Assembly (NCBI GenBank): GCA_944326945.1
Contig: CALVFY010000006.1
Span: 1 to 64,000 of the forward strand
DNA from: an uncultured Rikenellaceae bacterium
GTDB taxonomy: Bacteria > Bacteroidota > Bacteroidia > Bacteroidales > Rikenellaceae
Length of the DNA: 64,000 nucleotides
Direction: 5' to 3'
Shown here: positions 53,740 through 63,985 of the stretch, piece by piece
Numbering within the stretch: position 1 is the stretch's first letter
Layout of the letters: every line of letters starts with the position of its first letter
The notes under the pieces: generated by a model
The model's database searches: none
Told to the model about the DNA's origin: nothing
Seen by the model: the letters and a program-made list of their open reading frames with translations, nothing else
Position numbers and translations under genes: made by a program

Positions 53740-54195
53740 ATGGAACAGAAATTCAGTTTCGACTACCGACACTACGATTCATTGAACGATCTTCCCGCCG
53801 AGGATCGGGAACTGGTCATCCGGGCTCAAGAGGCTTGCCAAACCGCCTATGCTCCTTATTCGAATTTCCGGGTAGGTGCTGCTGCTCGCCTCGCCAGCGG
53901 ACTGATTCTCACAGGTAGTAACCAGGAGAGCGAAGTCTTTCCGGCAGGCGTCTGCGCAGAACGGAATCTGCTGTTCCACCATCAAGCCCACCACGCCGAC
54001 GATCCGATCGAAGCATTGGCTATCGCTTCGATACCCGGCGAAAGAGAATGTTACCCATGCGGCATTTGCCGGCAAGTAATCAACGACACCCAACGCCGGC
54101 AGGATTCTCCGATCCGTGTGATCATGTCGGGTGCCCACAGTGCAACAGTGATCGACACGGCTACTCACCTGCTTCCGTTCCTGTTCAAACTCTAA
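53740..54195 (+). CDS. cdd: Cytidine deaminase
   Basis: Deaminates cytidine/deoxycytidine to uridine in pyrimidine salvage. It is a 151-residue tetrameric-type Cdd. The zinc site is Cys-Ala-Glu in GVCAERNLLFH and the pair in YPCGICRQV, and the substrate region is YSNFRVGAAARLASG. It is the second gene of the mnmD-cdd-rluA operon. Confidence 0.95.
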   Translation: MEQKFSFDYRHYDSLNDLPAEDRELVIRAQEACQTAYAPYSNFRVGAAARLASGLILTGSNQESEVFPAGVCAERNLLFHHQAHHADDPIEALAIASIPGERECYPCGICRQVINDTQRRQDSPIRVIMSGAHSATVIDTATHLLPFLFKL

Positions 54196-54207
54196 GCAAG
54201 ACAAAAA

Positions 54208-54924
54208 ATGTTCCATCCGGAAGACATTCTCTACGAGGACAATCACCTGTTGGTGGTCAACAAACACGCCGGCGATCTGGTCCAACCCGATCCCTCGGGC
54301 AATAGCGCACTCGAAGATCAGATTAAGGCCCACCTCAAAGAACGGGATAACAAACCAGGCGACGTTTTTCTGGGAGTGGTCCACCGAATAGATCGCCCGG
54401 TAAGCGGAGCCGTTCTATTTGCCAAGACCAGTAAAGCCCTGGTTCGTCTGAACGACATGATTCGTCGGGGCGAGATCGACAAAACCTACTGGGCCATTAC
54501 CGAACGATGTCCGGACCAAGCACAAGGCACCCTTATCCACCATATCGTACGGGACGGGAAAAGCAACCGTTCACGAGCTTTCGACAAACCGACATCCGAG
54601 AGCAAAGAGGCCCGACTCGAATATAACGTTTTGAGCAGCAGCGACCGATATTTTCTGCTGGAAATCCATCTGCTGACAGGACGTCATCACCAAATACGCT
54701 GTCAATTATCCCGAATCGGATGTCCGATCCGCGGCGATCTGAAATACGGAGCCGCCCGTTCGCTGACCGGAGGAGGCATATCCCTTCACTCAAGAACATT
54801 GTCGTTTATTCATCCGGTCCGCAAGGAGCCTATCGAAATCACAGCACCAGTTCCTTTGACCGATAAACTGTGGAATTATTTCGAACAAAACAGCACCCCT
54901 CTCTCAAAACCCGCAAAATACTAA
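54208..54924 (+). CDS. RluA-family pseudouridine synthase
   Basis: A 238-residue RNA pseudouridine synthase. The catalytic Asp is in VHRIDRPVSGAVLFAKTSKA, and LLEIHLLTGRHHQIRCQLS and GCPIRGDLKYGA are the later family motifs. There is no S4 domain, as in RluA/TruC-type short members, so the target (rRNA or tRNA) cannot be set. It lies 12 nt after cdd, and a glycosyltransferase follows after 27 nt. Confidence 0.93.
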   Translation: MFHPEDILYEDNHLLVVNKHAGDLVQPDPSGNSALEDQIKAHLKERDNKPGDVFLGVVHRIDRPVSGAVLFAKTSKALVRLNDMIRRGEIDKTYWAITERCPDQAQGTLIHHIVRDGKSNRSRAFDKPTSESKEARLEYNVLSSSDRYFLLEIHLLTGRHHQIRCQLSRIGCPIRGDLKYGAARSLTGGGISLHSRTLSFIHPVRKEPIEITAPVPLTDKLWNYFEQNSTPLSKPAKY

Positions 54925-54951
54925 TACCCAATATAAAAATAGAGTCACTAT

Positions 54952-55908
54952 ATGAATAACCCCAGAGTCAGTGTCATCATTCCCGTATACAACACGGAAA
55001 AATGGGTCGGACATTGTATCGAAAGTTTGCTGGAACAAACCTACGGCGATTTCGAAGCGATTTTCATAGACGATTGTTCTACGGATCGCTCTTGTGAAGT
55101 GATCGCCTCATACCACGACGAACGTATCCGTTTGTACAGGAATGAACAAAATTTAGGTGCAGCTGCAACACGCAATAAAGCCATCGACTTAGCCCGAGGA
55201 GAATTCATTGCCCAGTTAGATTCGGACGATTACAGTACCCCGGATCGGCTGGAAAAACAGGTCGCCTTTTTGGATACCCATCCCGAAATAGATATATGCA
55301 GCACGTGGTACCGCATGGTGGACGGCGAAGGTCGTCTGCTCAGGACTTTCGAAAATCCCACAGGACCTGATGATCTTAAAGTCCACACTCTTTTCGGCTC
55401 CGTACTGCACAACTCGGGAGTGATGATGCGCCGCGAGAAATTTCTGGCCACGGGCGAACGTTATCGTCCGGGGATGGCCGAAGATTTCGATCTATGGAAC
55501 CGCCTCGCTTTTCATATGAGATTCGCCAATATTCCGGAATATCTGCTCTATTGGGTCCGCCGTGAAGACCAGACATCCACCCGTCTGAAACATCTTCAGG
55601 ACGAAAGTGCAAGGCAGGTATTCGCCGAGACATTCGATCGGTTAGGCATTCCCTATACCGAAGAAGAACTCGACCTGCATCTGCATATGTATCTCGTCCA
55701 GAATTTTCATTTTACCCGATCCCAACTGAAACAATACAGCCGCTTTCTACGCACCATCTTCCGGGCAGGATGCGCTTCGGGCGAATTGGACCCTTTCTTC
55801 CTGAAGAAAAAGATCGTACGCGACTACAAACGATTCCATCTGATGCTGTATCCCCACCTGTTGGTCAGCATCCAGAAAAGAGTCTTCAAATTCCGTCTTA
55901 CTCACTAA
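54952..55908 (+). CDS. GT2 family glycosyltransferase
   Basis: A 318-residue inverting GT-A glycosyltransferase. VSVIIPVYNTEKWVGHCIES opens the fold, FIDDCSTDRSCEV is the nucleotide-sugar site, and AQLDSDDYS contains the metal-binding DxD. The acceptor region carries PGMAEDFDLWNRL, typical of polysaccharide glycosyltransferases. The C-terminus is basic. It pairs with a second GT2 gene 14 nt downstream; the two probably extend the same glycan. The sugar donor cannot be deduced. Confidence 0.92.
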   Translation: MNNPRVSVIIPVYNTEKWVGHCIESLLEQTYGDFEAIFIDDCSTDRSCEVIASYHDERIRLYRNEQNLGAAATRNKAIDLARGEFIAQLDSDDYSTPDRLEKQVAFLDTHPEIDICSTWYRMVDGEGRLLRTFENPTGPDDLKVHTLFGSVLHNSGVMMRREKFLATGERYRPGMAEDFDLWNRLAFHMRFANIPEYLLYWVRREDQTSTRLKHLQDESARQVFAETFDRLGIPYTEEELDLHLHMYLVQNFHFTRSQLKQYSRFLRTIFRAGCASGELDPFFLKKKIVRDYKRFHLMLYPHLLVSIQKRVFKFRLTH

Positions 55909-55922
55909 CCCCTCGCCACGAG

Positions 55923-56885
55923 ATGTTGTTATCCATCATCATTCCTCTGTACAACACAGAAAAATATATTGTCAAATGTGTCGAATCGGCACTCAACCAG
56001 GATATTCCCGCCGAAGACTACGAAATTATCGTCGTTAACGACGGCTCTACGGACAATTCGAAGAGTCTGGTAGAAGAGCTGGCCGCACGACATAAAAATA
56101 TCGTACTCATCAACCAGCACAATTCCGGAATCGGGACTTCTCGCAACACCGGACTGGCTCATGCACGCGGAAAATATATCCAATTTCTGGACTCGGACGA
56201 CTATCTCGAACCGAATACCTTCGGAGAGTTGCTGCACATTATCGAAGAAGAGAAATTAGATATTCTATGTCTCAATTTCGACCGGGTCACCTCCGAGGGA
56301 GCCCCCTTGGCCAAAGACCCCTATCTGATACAGTCGGAACAGAATCCTACAGGACGTATGCAGGGTCGTGATTTTCTCTTGGCAAACCATTATGTCATTA
56401 TGGTATACTGCTATCTTCTTCGACGGGATTTTATCGACCGACATTCGTTACGAATGGCCCCATATCTGCACGAAGATGAAGAATTCACTCCCAGAGCTCT
56501 TTTCCTGGCAAAAAGTATCCGTTACATACCCAAAGTAGCGTATCACTATGTCGACCGCGACGGTTCATTCGTACACACGGAACGATTCCAAAAGCGGATC
56601 GATCTACTGAAAGCGATGAAAAGCCTGTCGGATTTTACGGCCGACAAAGTGGCACCGAACGATCCCGAAGCCGCCCAATATTTCACCGATAAAATTCACT
56701 ATTTTACTCATCGGGTTCTCCATCAATCCCGTATGAACCGGAAGGAAATGCTTACATTATTAAGTTATTGCAGAGAGACGGGACTGGAACCATTCTCCGC
56801 CCCTCTATCGGGGAAAAAGAAATTTCTGTTCCGACACTGTTTGCCTCTATTTCTGACTTACTGTCAATCGCGCAACAAATTTTAA
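55923..56885 (+). CDS. GT2 family glycosyltransferase
   Basis: A 320-residue GT-A glycosyltransferase. The start is LSIIIPLYNTEKYIVKCVES, VVNDGSTDNSKSLVEEL is the donor site, and IQFLDSDDYLEP is the DxD region. YLHEDEEFTPRALFLA in the acceptor half has the ED motif, resembling capsule/EPS glycosyltransferases such as WcaA or EpsJ types. Its start at 55923 lies 14 nt after the first GT2; a longer frame to 55770 would overlap it. It ends the operon at a terminator. Confidence 0.92.
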   Translation: MLLSIIIPLYNTEKYIVKCVESALNQDIPAEDYEIIVVNDGSTDNSKSLVEELAARHKNIVLINQHNSGIGTSRNTGLAHARGKYIQFLDSDDYLEPNTFGELLHIIEEEKLDILCLNFDRVTSEGAPLAKDPYLIQSEQNPTGRMQGRDFLLANHYVIMVYCYLLRRDFIDRHSLRMAPYLHEDEEFTPRALFLAKSIRYIPKVAYHYVDRDGSFVHTERFQKRIDLLKAMKSLSDFTADKVAPNDPEAAQYFTDKIHYFTHRVLHQSRMNRKEMLTLLSYCRETGLEPFSAPLSGKKKFLFRHCLPLFLTYCQSRNKF

Positions 56886-56889
56886 CAAT

Positions 56890-56922
56890 AAAAAAGGGAC
56901 GGTTTTCTCGTCCCTTTTCTCG
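56890..56922 (+). terminator. Intrinsic terminator of the mnmD-GT2 operon
   Basis: The 10-bp stem AAAAGGGACG/CGTCCCTTTT with a 7-nt loop has an A-run before it and a T-run after it. It can also act on the convergent aspA gene ending at 56938. Confidence 0.85.
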
Positions 56923-56937
56923 TTTGCTTCTCGCCCA

Positions 56938-58371
56938 CTATTTGTGCCAGAATTTGCGAGGTTTTATCATGTTCTCCGGACGTAACACATTGTCCAGTTC
57001 CTCTTGACTCATCAGCTTCTTTTCGAGCACCAATTCATAGATTCCCCGTCCCGTCTTCAATGCTTCACGAGCCAATTCGGTAGAGGTCTCGTACCCCAGA
57101 TAAGGATTAAGCGCCGTAACCAGTCCGATACTGTTATAGACCATATTGCGACAAATATCCTCATTAGCCGTAATTCCTGTCACACATTTGTCACGCAGGG
57201 TATTCATCGCATTGACCAGCATCTCGATACTCTCGAAAATCGAATGAACGATGATCGGTTCCATGACATTGAGTTCCAACTGTCCGGCCTCGGCGGCCAT
57301 GGTCACGGTCAGATCGTTTCCGATCACCCGGAAGGCCACCTGATTCACCACTTCCGGAATCACAGGATTCACCTTACCAGGCATAATCGACGAACCCGGC
57401 TGCATGGGCGGCAAATTGATCTCATTGAGTCCGGTCCGAGGTCCCGACGAAAGTAAACGCAAATCATTGCATATTTTCGACAGCTTCACTGCCAGACGTT
57501 TCAATGCCGATGAATTCATCACAAAGGCTCCCGTATCATTGGTTGCCTCAATCATATTGCTGGCTGCTACTATCGGCAATCCGGTTATTTCTCTCAAATG
57601 CTTGATACAAAGCGGAGAATAGTCGGGATCTGCATTGATTCCGGTTCCAATGGCCGTAGCGCCCATATTCACCTCCAGAAAGAGTTTCATATTCTGTTCC
57701 AGACGATCGGTCTCTTCGGAAAGATTGGCGGCATAGGCTTCGAATTCCTGCCCAAGGGTCATCGGCACTGCATCCTGCAACTGAGTACGCCCCATTTTAA
57801 TCACTCCGGCAAACTCCACACCTTTAGCCCTGAAAGTTTCCACAAGCCATTTGATCGACCCTACCAGTTTCTCGATACTACGGATCAGGGCAATCTTCAC
57901 GGCCGTCGGATAGGCATCGTTCGTGGATTGGGCATGATTCACATGATTGTTGGGGTGACAGTACTTATACTCACCCCGTTTATGCCCCATAATCTCCAAT
58001 GCCCGATTGGCTATCACCTCATTGGCATTCATGTTCGTAGACGTACCGGCACCTCCCTGCACCATATCCACCACGAAATGGTCATGCAATGCCCCGCCTT
58101 TGATCTCCTCACATGCCTGGATAATAGCGGCAGCAATCGTAGCGTCCAATTGGCCCAAATCACGATTGGCCATAGCCGCGGCCTCCTTCACGTCGGCCAA
58201 AGCCCGAATCAGTTCGGGGAAAAAATAGAGCCGTACACGACTGATATGGAAATTTTCCAAAGCGCGCATGGTCTGAATACCGAAATAATACTCCTCGGGA
58301 ATATTCATGTTTCCGAGCAGATCATGTTCCTCACGAGTCTTGCCCGAAAGGGGACGAAGTGTTATATCCAT
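56938..58371 (-). CDS. aspA: Aspartate ammonia-lyase (aspartase)
   Basis: Reversible deamination of aspartate to fumarate and ammonia, linking amino-acid use to fumarate respiration. The superfamily signature is GSSIMPGKVNPVIPE, and the substrate loop is THYY-like in LGNMNIPEEYYFGIQTMRA. The GTGINADPDYS and NDTGAFVMNS segments favour aspartase over class II fumarase. The start at 58371 gives 477 residues, a normal length. It is convergent with the GT2 operon. Confidence 0.93.
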   Translation of the reverse strand: MDITLRPLSGKTREEHDLLGNMNIPEEYYFGIQTMRALENFHISRVRLYFFPELIRALADVKEAAAMANRDLGQLDATIAAAIIQACEEIKGGALHDHFVVDMVQGGAGTSTNMNANEVIANRALEIMGHKRGEYKYCHPNNHVNHAQSTNDAYPTAVKIALIRSIEKLVGSIKWLVETFRAKGVEFAGVIKMGRTQLQDAVPMTLGQEFEAYAANLSEETDRLEQNMKLFLEVNMGATAIGTGINADPDYSPLCIKHLREITGLPIVAASNMIEATNDTGAFVMNSSALKRLAVKLSKICNDLRLLSSGPRTGLNEINLPPMQPGSSIMPGKVNPVIPEVVNQVAFRVIGNDLTVTMAAEAGQLELNVMEPIIVHSIFESIEMLVNAMNTLRDKCVTGITANEDICRNMVYNSIGLVTALNPYLGYETSTELAREALKTGRGIYELVLEKKLMSQEELDNVLRPENMIKPRKFWHK

Positions 58372-58403
58372 ACTAAAAAGAATTAGTTTGCGATAATCTT
58401 TTA

Positions 58404-58411
58404 CAAATCTA
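58404..58411 (-). promoter_or_regulatory. Candidate -7 element (TAGATTTG) of aspA
   Basis: On the minus strand TAGATTTG fits TAnnTTTG, 32 nt before the ATG at 58371. Confidence 0.45.
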
Positions 58412-58464
58412 ATAAAATTTGTTACAAATCGTCCATACGGCACGACATATTTTCGACTACTAAA

Positions 58465-58500
58465 AATGGCCGGGAATCATTTCGATTTCCGGCCATTCCG
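58465..58500 (-). terminator. Intrinsic terminator of secA
   Basis: The 12-bp stem AATGGCCGGGAA/TTTCCGGCCATT (one G-T pair) is followed on the minus strand by TTTTTAG, 22 nt after the secA stop at 58523. Confidence 0.85.
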
Positions 58501-58522
58501 TATTCGATATTTTCGGGCAGGA

Positions 58523-61500
58523 CTACAATCCTCGTCCATGACAGTTCTTATATTTCTTGCCGCTACCGCACGGGCAAGGTTCGTTCCGGCCCACCTTCTT
58601 CTCGACATGGACAGGAGCAGGCTTGCCACGATCCTCAGCACCGGCATTGCGGGCAGCCTCCATACGAGAGGTCTGCAGTTTGCTCATGTCGGTCTTCGGG
58701 CGTTCCGGTTCGCGACGCTGTTGCATTGCCTCGGCAGAATTGTCCCGTACGGGAATATACCCCTTATTCAATACGGCCAATACCTCACGATTGATCTTGT
58801 TCAACATCTTGCTGAACAACTCGAACGATTCGAACTTATAGATCAACAAAGGATCTTTCTGTTCATAGGTGGCATTCTGTACACTCTGACGCAGGTCGTC
58901 CATCTCACGCAAGTGTTCGCGCCAGTTGTCGTCGATCGTAGTCAGCATCACAATCTTACTGAACACCTTATAGATCTCGGCACAACCGTTCTCGTAACAC
59001 TTCTTCAAGTCAACCGGCACATTGTAACCCAACGTACCATTGGTCATCGGCACATAGATATTTTCATACTGCGCACCCTGTCTCTCATACACGCTCTTGA
59101 TAACAGGCATGGCAGTCTCGGCCACAGCTTGGGCTCGACGGGCATAGGTTGCTTGCAGATCAGCCACCAGCAGAGCGGCCAACTCCTCCTTTTTGGAGTT
59201 TTTGAACGTCTCCTCGTCGAACGAAGGTTGTACAGCCACCTGACGGATCAGTTCGAGGGAGAAATCCTCAAAATCATCATCGCTATAAGCCTCCACAAAG
59301 GTTTCGGCGAAGTCCATCATAATATTGTTCAGGTCAATCTCCACCCGTTCACCATACAAGGCATGGCGACGACGCGTATAGATCACCTCACGCTGGGCAT
59401 TCATCACGTCGTCGTACTCCAACAGCCGTTTACGAATACCGAAGTTGTTCTCCTCCACCTTCCGTTGGGCGCGCTCGATGGCTTTCGACATCATTCCTGC
59501 CTGGATCACCTCACCCTCCTTGAGGCCCATACGGTCCATCAATCCGGCAATACGCTCCGAACCGAACAGACGCATCAGGTTATCCTCCAGCGAGACGAAG
59601 AACTGCGACGATCCGGGGTCTCCCTGACGTCCGGCACGACCTCTCAACTGACGGTCCACCCGACGCGACTCATGACGTTCGGTACCCACGATCGCCAGAC
59701 CACCGGCAGCTCTCACCTCAGGGGTCAACTTGATATCGGTACCTCGACCGGCCATGTTCGTCGCAATGGTCACCTGGCCCGTACGACCGGCTTCAGCCAC
59801 CACTTGGGCCTCCAATTGATGCTGCTTGGCATTCAATACATTATGCTTGATACCGCGCAATTTCAGCATCCTGCTCAACAATTCGGAAATCTCGACCGAA
59901 GTGGTACCCACCAACACGGGACGTCCCTCGCCCACCAGTTTCACGATCTCCTCGATCACGGCGTTATACTTCTCGCGTTTGGTCTTGTAGATCAAATCGT
60001 CACGGTCATCACGAATCACCGGTTTGTTGGTCGGAATCACCACCACATCCAATTTGTAGATGCTCCAGAACTCGGATGCCTCGGTCTCGGCCGTACCGGT
60101 CATACCGGCCAGCTTGTGATACATACGAAAATAGTTCTGCAGGGTGATCGTCGCAAAGGTCTGCGTAGCGGCCTCCACCTTCACACGCTCCTTGGCCTCG
60201 ATCGCCTGGTGAAGCCCCTCCGAATAACGGCGTCCTTCGAGAATACGTCCCGTCTGTTCGTCCACGATCTTCACCTTGTTGTCCATCACCACATACTCCA
60301 CATCGCGCTCGAACATTCCGTAGGCCTTGAGCAACTGATTGACCGTATGAACCCGCTCGCTCTTGATCGCATAGTCGTTAATGATCTCATCCTTCTTGCG
60401 AGCCTTCTCCTCGGTGGTCAGTCCTGCTTTTTCCAGATCGGCGATCATGGCACCCACATCAGGCAGAACGAAGAACTTGTCCTCTCCCACGGCTTTCGAA
60501 AGCACGTCATGTCCTTTATCGGTCAATTCCACGGAATTAAGCTTCTCATCGATCACAAAGAACAGCTCGTCCACAATCTCCGGCATACGACGATTGTTGT
60601 CCTGCATGTAGATATTTTCCGTCTTCTGCATGAGAGCCTTCACCCCCTGCTCGCTGAGAAACTTGATGAGCGGTTTATACTTGGGCAAACCCTTGTGGGC
60701 CCGATAGAGCAACACACCACCCTCTTCGGTCTTCCCCTCTCCGATCAGACGGCGGGCATCGGCCACCAGTTGGGTCACCAGATTCTTCTGCATATTATAG
60801 AGCTGTTCGACCGGACCGCGATACTGTTCGAACATCTGATCGTCGCCCTTGGGCACGGGACCGGAGATGATAAGCGGTGTCCGGGCATCGTCGATCAACA
60901 CCGAGTCGACCTCATCGACAATAGCAAAATGGTGCTTACGCTGCACGAGATCCTCTGCCGAAATGGCCATGTTGTCGCGCAGGTAATCGAAACCGTATTC
61001 ATTGTTGGTACCGAAGGTAATATCAGCCATATAGGCCTTGCGGCGGGCCTCGGAGTTGGGCTCATGACGGTCGATACAATCCACCGACAGTCCGTGGAAC
61101 TCATACATCGGCCCCATCCACTCGCTGTCCCGTCGGGCCAGATAGTCGTTGACCGTCACCACATGTACCCCTTTTTTGGCCAAGGCATTCAGGAAAACGG
61201 GCAACGTAGCCACGAGGGTTTTACCCTCACCGGTCGCCATTTCGGCAATCTTTCCCTTATGGAGCACCACGCCGCCGAAGAGCTGACAGTCGTAATGGAC
61301 CATATCCCAGGTGATCGGACTTCCCCCTGCGATCCACGTATTACTATAAATAGCCTTATCTCCCTCGATACGCACAAAATCCTTCGTAGCGGCCAGTTCC
61401 CGGTCGAAATCATTGGCGGTCACCACCACTTCCGTATTCTCCTTGAAACGGCGTGCCGTATCCTTCATTATGGCGAAAGCCTCGGGCAAAATCTCTTCCA

Positions 61501-61816
61501 GTTTCACCTCGATATCATCGTCGATCTTCTTGGTCAGGCGATCCACCTCTTTCGAGATACGTTCCTTCTCCTCGAGCGAAGTATCCGCATGTTCCAACTC
61601 GGCTTTCAATTCCACGATCTTCTCCTCATCGGGACGAATATATTCGGCAATAGCCTTTTTCAAGGCCTCCGAATGTTCACGAAGTTCGTCATTGGAGAAC
61701 TTTTCGATAGAGGGATAAATCGCTTTTATCTTCTCCACATAGGGTTCGATCTCCTTACGGTCCTTATCGCTTTTGGTCCCGAAGAAGAACTTTATCAATC
61801 CTGATAAAACATCCAT
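58523..61816 (-). CDS. secA: Protein translocase subunit SecA
   Basis: ATPase motor of the Sec export pathway, at the inner membrane. The 1097 residues show the DEAD motor domain (Walker [15 protein letters not shown], Walker B-like [17 protein letters not shown]). The preprotein cross-linking domain, the second ATP domain ([14 protein letters not shown] and [10 protein letters not shown]) and the helical scaffold follow. The C-terminal zinc-binding SEC-C motif ([17 protein letters not shown]) ends the chain. An insertion in the first nucleotide-binding domain (about 500-600) makes it longer than E. coli SecA (901), as in other Bacteroidetes. Confidence 0.98.
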   Translation of the reverse strand: MDVLSGLIKFFFGTKSDKDRKEIEPYVEKIKAIYPSIEKFSNDELREHSEALKKAIAEYIRPDEEKIVELKAELEHADTSLEEKERISKEVDRLTKKIDDDIEVKLEEILPEAFAIMKDTARRFKENTEVVVTANDFDRELAATKDFVRIEGDKAIYSNTWIAGGSPITWDMVHYDCQLFGGVVLHKGKIAEMATGEGKTLVATLPVFLNALAKKGVHVVTVNDYLARRDSEWMGPMYEFHGLSVDCIDRHEPNSEARRKAYMADITFGTNNEYGFDYLRDNMAISAEDLVQRKHHFAIVDEVDSVLIDDARTPLIISGPVPKGDDQMFEQYRGPVEQLYNMQKNLVTQLVADARRLIGEGKTEEGGVLLYRAHKGLPKYKPLIKFLSEQGVKALMQKTENIYMQDNNRRMPEIVDELFFVIDEKLNSVELTDKGHDVLSKAVGEDKFFVLPDVGAMIADLEKAGLTTEEKARKKDEIINDYAIKSERVHTVNQLLKAYGMFERDVEYVVMDNKVKIVDEQTGRILEGRRYSEGLHQAIEAKERVKVEAATQTFATITLQNYFRMYHKLAGMTGTAETEASEFWSIYKLDVVVIPTNKPVIRDDRDDLIYKTKREKYNAVIEEIVKLVGEGRPVLVGTTSVEISELLSRMLKLRGIKHNVLNAKQHQLEAQVVAEAGRTGQVTIATNMAGRGTDIKLTPEVRAAGGLAIVGTERHESRRVDRQLRGRAGRQGDPGSSQFFVSLEDNLMRLFGSERIAGLMDRMGLKEGEVIQAGMMSKAIERAQRKVEENNFGIRKRLLEYDDVMNAQREVIYTRRRHALYGERVEIDLNNIMMDFAETFVEAYSDDDFEDFSLELIRQVAVQPSFDEETFKNSKKEELAALLVADLQATYARRAQAVAETAMPVIKSVYERQGAQYENIYVPMTNGTLGYNVPVDLKKCYENGCAEIYKVFSKIVMLTTIDDNWREHLREMDDLRQSVQNATYEQKDPLLIYKFESFELFSKMLNKINREVLAVLNKGYIPVRDNSAEAMQQRREPERPKTDMSKLQTSRMEAARNAGAEDRGKPAPVHVEKKVGRNEPCPCGSGKKYKNCHGRGL

Positions 61817-61882
61817 ACTTATGTTTTTTTTAATTTTTTTCGATTAAGAGGGTGTAAATATACGATTTTTCCGGGAAGATAC

Positions 61883-63157
61883 CTATGCAAAACTCTGTTT
61901 TATTAGATATTTACCCAATCCGCATTCGGCGCAACGTCTCTGTTCGCAGTACATACGGGTCAACTCCAGCAGGGCCTGTGAATCGAAAGCATTCTCAATC
62001 TCCACGCCACACCGTTTCCAATCGGCGATGACCCGATTCGTCTCACAGGGGATCTGTTCCAACAGGGCAATCGCAGCGTCCCGCAGCCGATCATCTCCCT
62101 GAGCATTGGCATAAGAAAACTGAAGCACACTCACCAAATTGATTCCGAGCAGATTTGCCTTTTCCACACCGATTCTTTTCGGGGCAAACGACGAGCGACG
62201 AGAAGGGGTGAAATGCGTAGTCCAATAGGCCGAAGCCTCGGTACTAAAAAGACGTTGCACATCTTGAGGCGTCCGGCAGGCCAGCAGATTGTCGAACACA
62301 AACTCCTTTGCTGTCAGGAAAGCGGCCATCTGCACGATTCTCAACACCGGAGCATTATGAGGCTGCGTACCTCCCAGTTTCCAAAGGATAGGCCGCATCG
62401 GAACAATGCCATATTTTCGACGCAGATAATCGAATTCCCGACGCAGATTCAGCACATAGTCGTCTTCACTCCGTGTATCGAGCAGACCCGAGCCTCCCAA
62501 CAACATGGCCTCTACCGAGAAAAGAGAACCTTTCTCATGAGATACAGCACTATACGGCACCGTAAAAGCCAATCTCGTAAAGGCCTCCTTATTACGGTTG
62601 TCGCCCATCGCGCGAAAAAGCATCACATACAATGTCTCGGTCCAATTCTCCTCGACCTGTTTGTGAATCTCCATTAGTTCACGACTTTTACGATAGATAC
62701 GTTCTATCTGCCATCTGGTAAACAGAGTCAGACGTTTGAAGCGCTCCAACCGTGCGATCTGCTGACCGCAAAAGTCATGACCAGAAGGAGAAAGCAACTT
62801 TCGATAGATATCCGCAACAGATTTTCCCACCGGAATCACAACCTGAGGCAACGGATCGCCTCCGGAACGACACACCGGCTCATCCGGTTCGGCTACGATC
62901 TGCAATATGGCACGGTCACACACGCCGCCTATCCGTGCGGCCTGACCCTCCCCACTCTTTCCGACCCACACGTCACCCCGGCACAACATTCCATCCAATA
63001 CAATTTCCGCACCTGAAAAACATCCCGTAGCCTCATCCACCACACCCGGAGAGATCACCTTCACTTCACCTCCGGCTACCACATACAACTCTTCCGGACG
63101 ATACAGCCGTTCGTTCCATACCAGACGGAGCAACCGATTGTCTATAACAGAGTTCAT
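61883..63157 (-). CDS. DUF2851 family protein
   Basis: A 424-residue cytosolic protein of the Bacteroidetes-specific DUF2851 family. Conserved pieces include RLVWNERLYRPEELY, GAEIVLDGMLCRGDVWV, RLERFKRLTLFTRWQIERIYR, MRPILWKLGGTQPHNAPVLRIVQMAA and the C-terminal CAECGLGKYL, which may bind metal with an earlier YCEQRRC. It is often found near DNA-related or Suf genes, but no function is established. It lies 66 nt before secA on the same strand, so it may be part of one transcript with sufE. Confidence 0.87.
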   Translation of the reverse strand: MNSVIDNRLLRLVWNERLYRPEELYVVAGGEVKVISPGVVDEATGCFSGAEIVLDGMLCRGDVWVGKSGEGQAARIGGVCDRAILQIVAEPDEPVCRSGGDPLPQVVIPVGKSVADIYRKLLSPSGHDFCGQQIARLERFKRLTLFTRWQIERIYRKSRELMEIHKQVEENWTETLYVMLFRAMGDNRNKEAFTRLAFTVPYSAVSHEKGSLFSVEAMLLGGSGLLDTRSEDDYVLNLRREFDYLRRKYGIVPMRPILWKLGGTQPHNAPVLRIVQMAAFLTAKEFVFDNLLACRTPQDVQRLFSTEASAYWTTHFTPSRRSSFAPKRIGVEKANLLGINLVSVLQFSYANAQGDDRLRDAAIALLEQIPCETNRVIADWKRCGVEIENAFDSQALLELTRMYCEQRRCAECGLGKYLIKQSFA

Positions 63158-63224
63158 GTCCTTCGAATCTTAATTCGGAAAGCGCAAAACGACCTGCATC
63201 CTTTCACGGCCATACGAGGTTCCG

Positions 63225-63551
63225 CTACAACATGCCCAGTTCGAGCAAAGCCTCCTCCGAGATCATATTCCGATCCCAGGGCGGATCGAACGTCAACACG
63301 ACATTCACTTCGCTCACCCCTTTCACTTTTGCCACGTTATTGTTCACGTCCTCGACCAGTTGATCTGCCATAGGACAGTTTGGAGCCGTCAACGTCATGC
63401 GGATATTCACCACGCCACCCGGTTCCACATCTATTTCGTACACCAATCCCAAGTCATAGATATTGACCGGAATCTCCGGGTCGTAAATATTCTTCAGGGT
63501 AAGGACAATATCCTGCTCGATACGCAGAATCTCCTGAGGAGTGGTACTCAT
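63225..63551 (-). CDS. MIP18/DUF59-type Fe-S cluster assembly factor (SufT-like)
   Basis: A 108-residue protein with the DUF59 core DPEIPVNIYDLGLVYEI. The reactive-Cys region is LTAPNCPMADQLVEDV and VVLTFDPPWD closes the domain. Members mature iron-sulphur proteins as accessory or carrier factors. The gene overlaps sufE by 4 nt (63548-63551), and both probably serve the SUF pathway. Confidence 0.93.
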   Translation of the reverse strand: MSTTPQEILRIEQDIVLTLKNIYDPEIPVNIYDLGLVYEIDVEPGGVVNIRMTLTAPNCPMADQLVEDVNNNVAKVKGVSEVNVVLTFDPPWDRNMISEEALLELGML

Positions 63552-63985
63552 TGTAGGCCTCCTTCCTGTTGTTTGGCGGCAAAAGCCACTGCATACATCC
63601 TCATTTGCCGAATCATGGCCAGCAGACCATTGGACCGGGTGGGAGAAAGATTCTCCGAAAGTCCGATTCGATCAATAAAATAGAGGTCCGTATCAATAAT
63701 CTCCTGAGGAGTACGCCCATTAAGTACTTTGATAAGCAACGCGATAATTCCCTTGGTAATGATTGCATCACTATCGGCCGAAAAATAGACTCGGCCCTCA
63801 CGAAGTTCCGCATCCACCCACACACGGGACTGGCATCCCTTGATAAGATACTGTTCGGTGCGGTGTTTTTCGTCAATTGCAGGGAGTTCCCTGCTCAACT
63901 CGATCAGATAGTTGTATTTATCCAGCCACTCGTCGAAAACGGAAAAATCGTCAATGATCTGTTCCTGAACAAGATCTGTCGTCAT
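63548..63985 (-). CDS. sufE: SufE-family sulphur-acceptor protein
   Basis: Takes persulphide sulphur from the SufS cysteine desulphurase and passes it on for Fe-S cluster assembly. The 145-residue protein has the conserved Cys51 in LIKGCQSRVW, preceded by EQYLIKG. SADSDAIITKGIIALL and LSPTRSNGLLAMI are the other family motifs. sufS and the sufBCD genes are not in this window and may lie beyond it. It overlaps the DUF59 factor downstream. Confidence 0.94.
   Translation of the reverse strand: MTTDLVQEQIIDDFSVFDEWLDKYNYLIELSRELPAIDEKHRTEQYLIKGCQSRVWVDAELREGRVYFSADSDAIITKGIIALLIKVLNGRTPQEIIDTDLYFIDRIGLSENLSPTRSNGLLAMIRQMRMYAVAFAAKQQEGGLQ

Noticed and set aside
58466..61804. 1112-codon open frame on the plus strand through secA
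   Set aside because: It is the antisense shadow of secA, an artefact of biased codon use; its product is full of His/Thr/Leu repeats without any domain.
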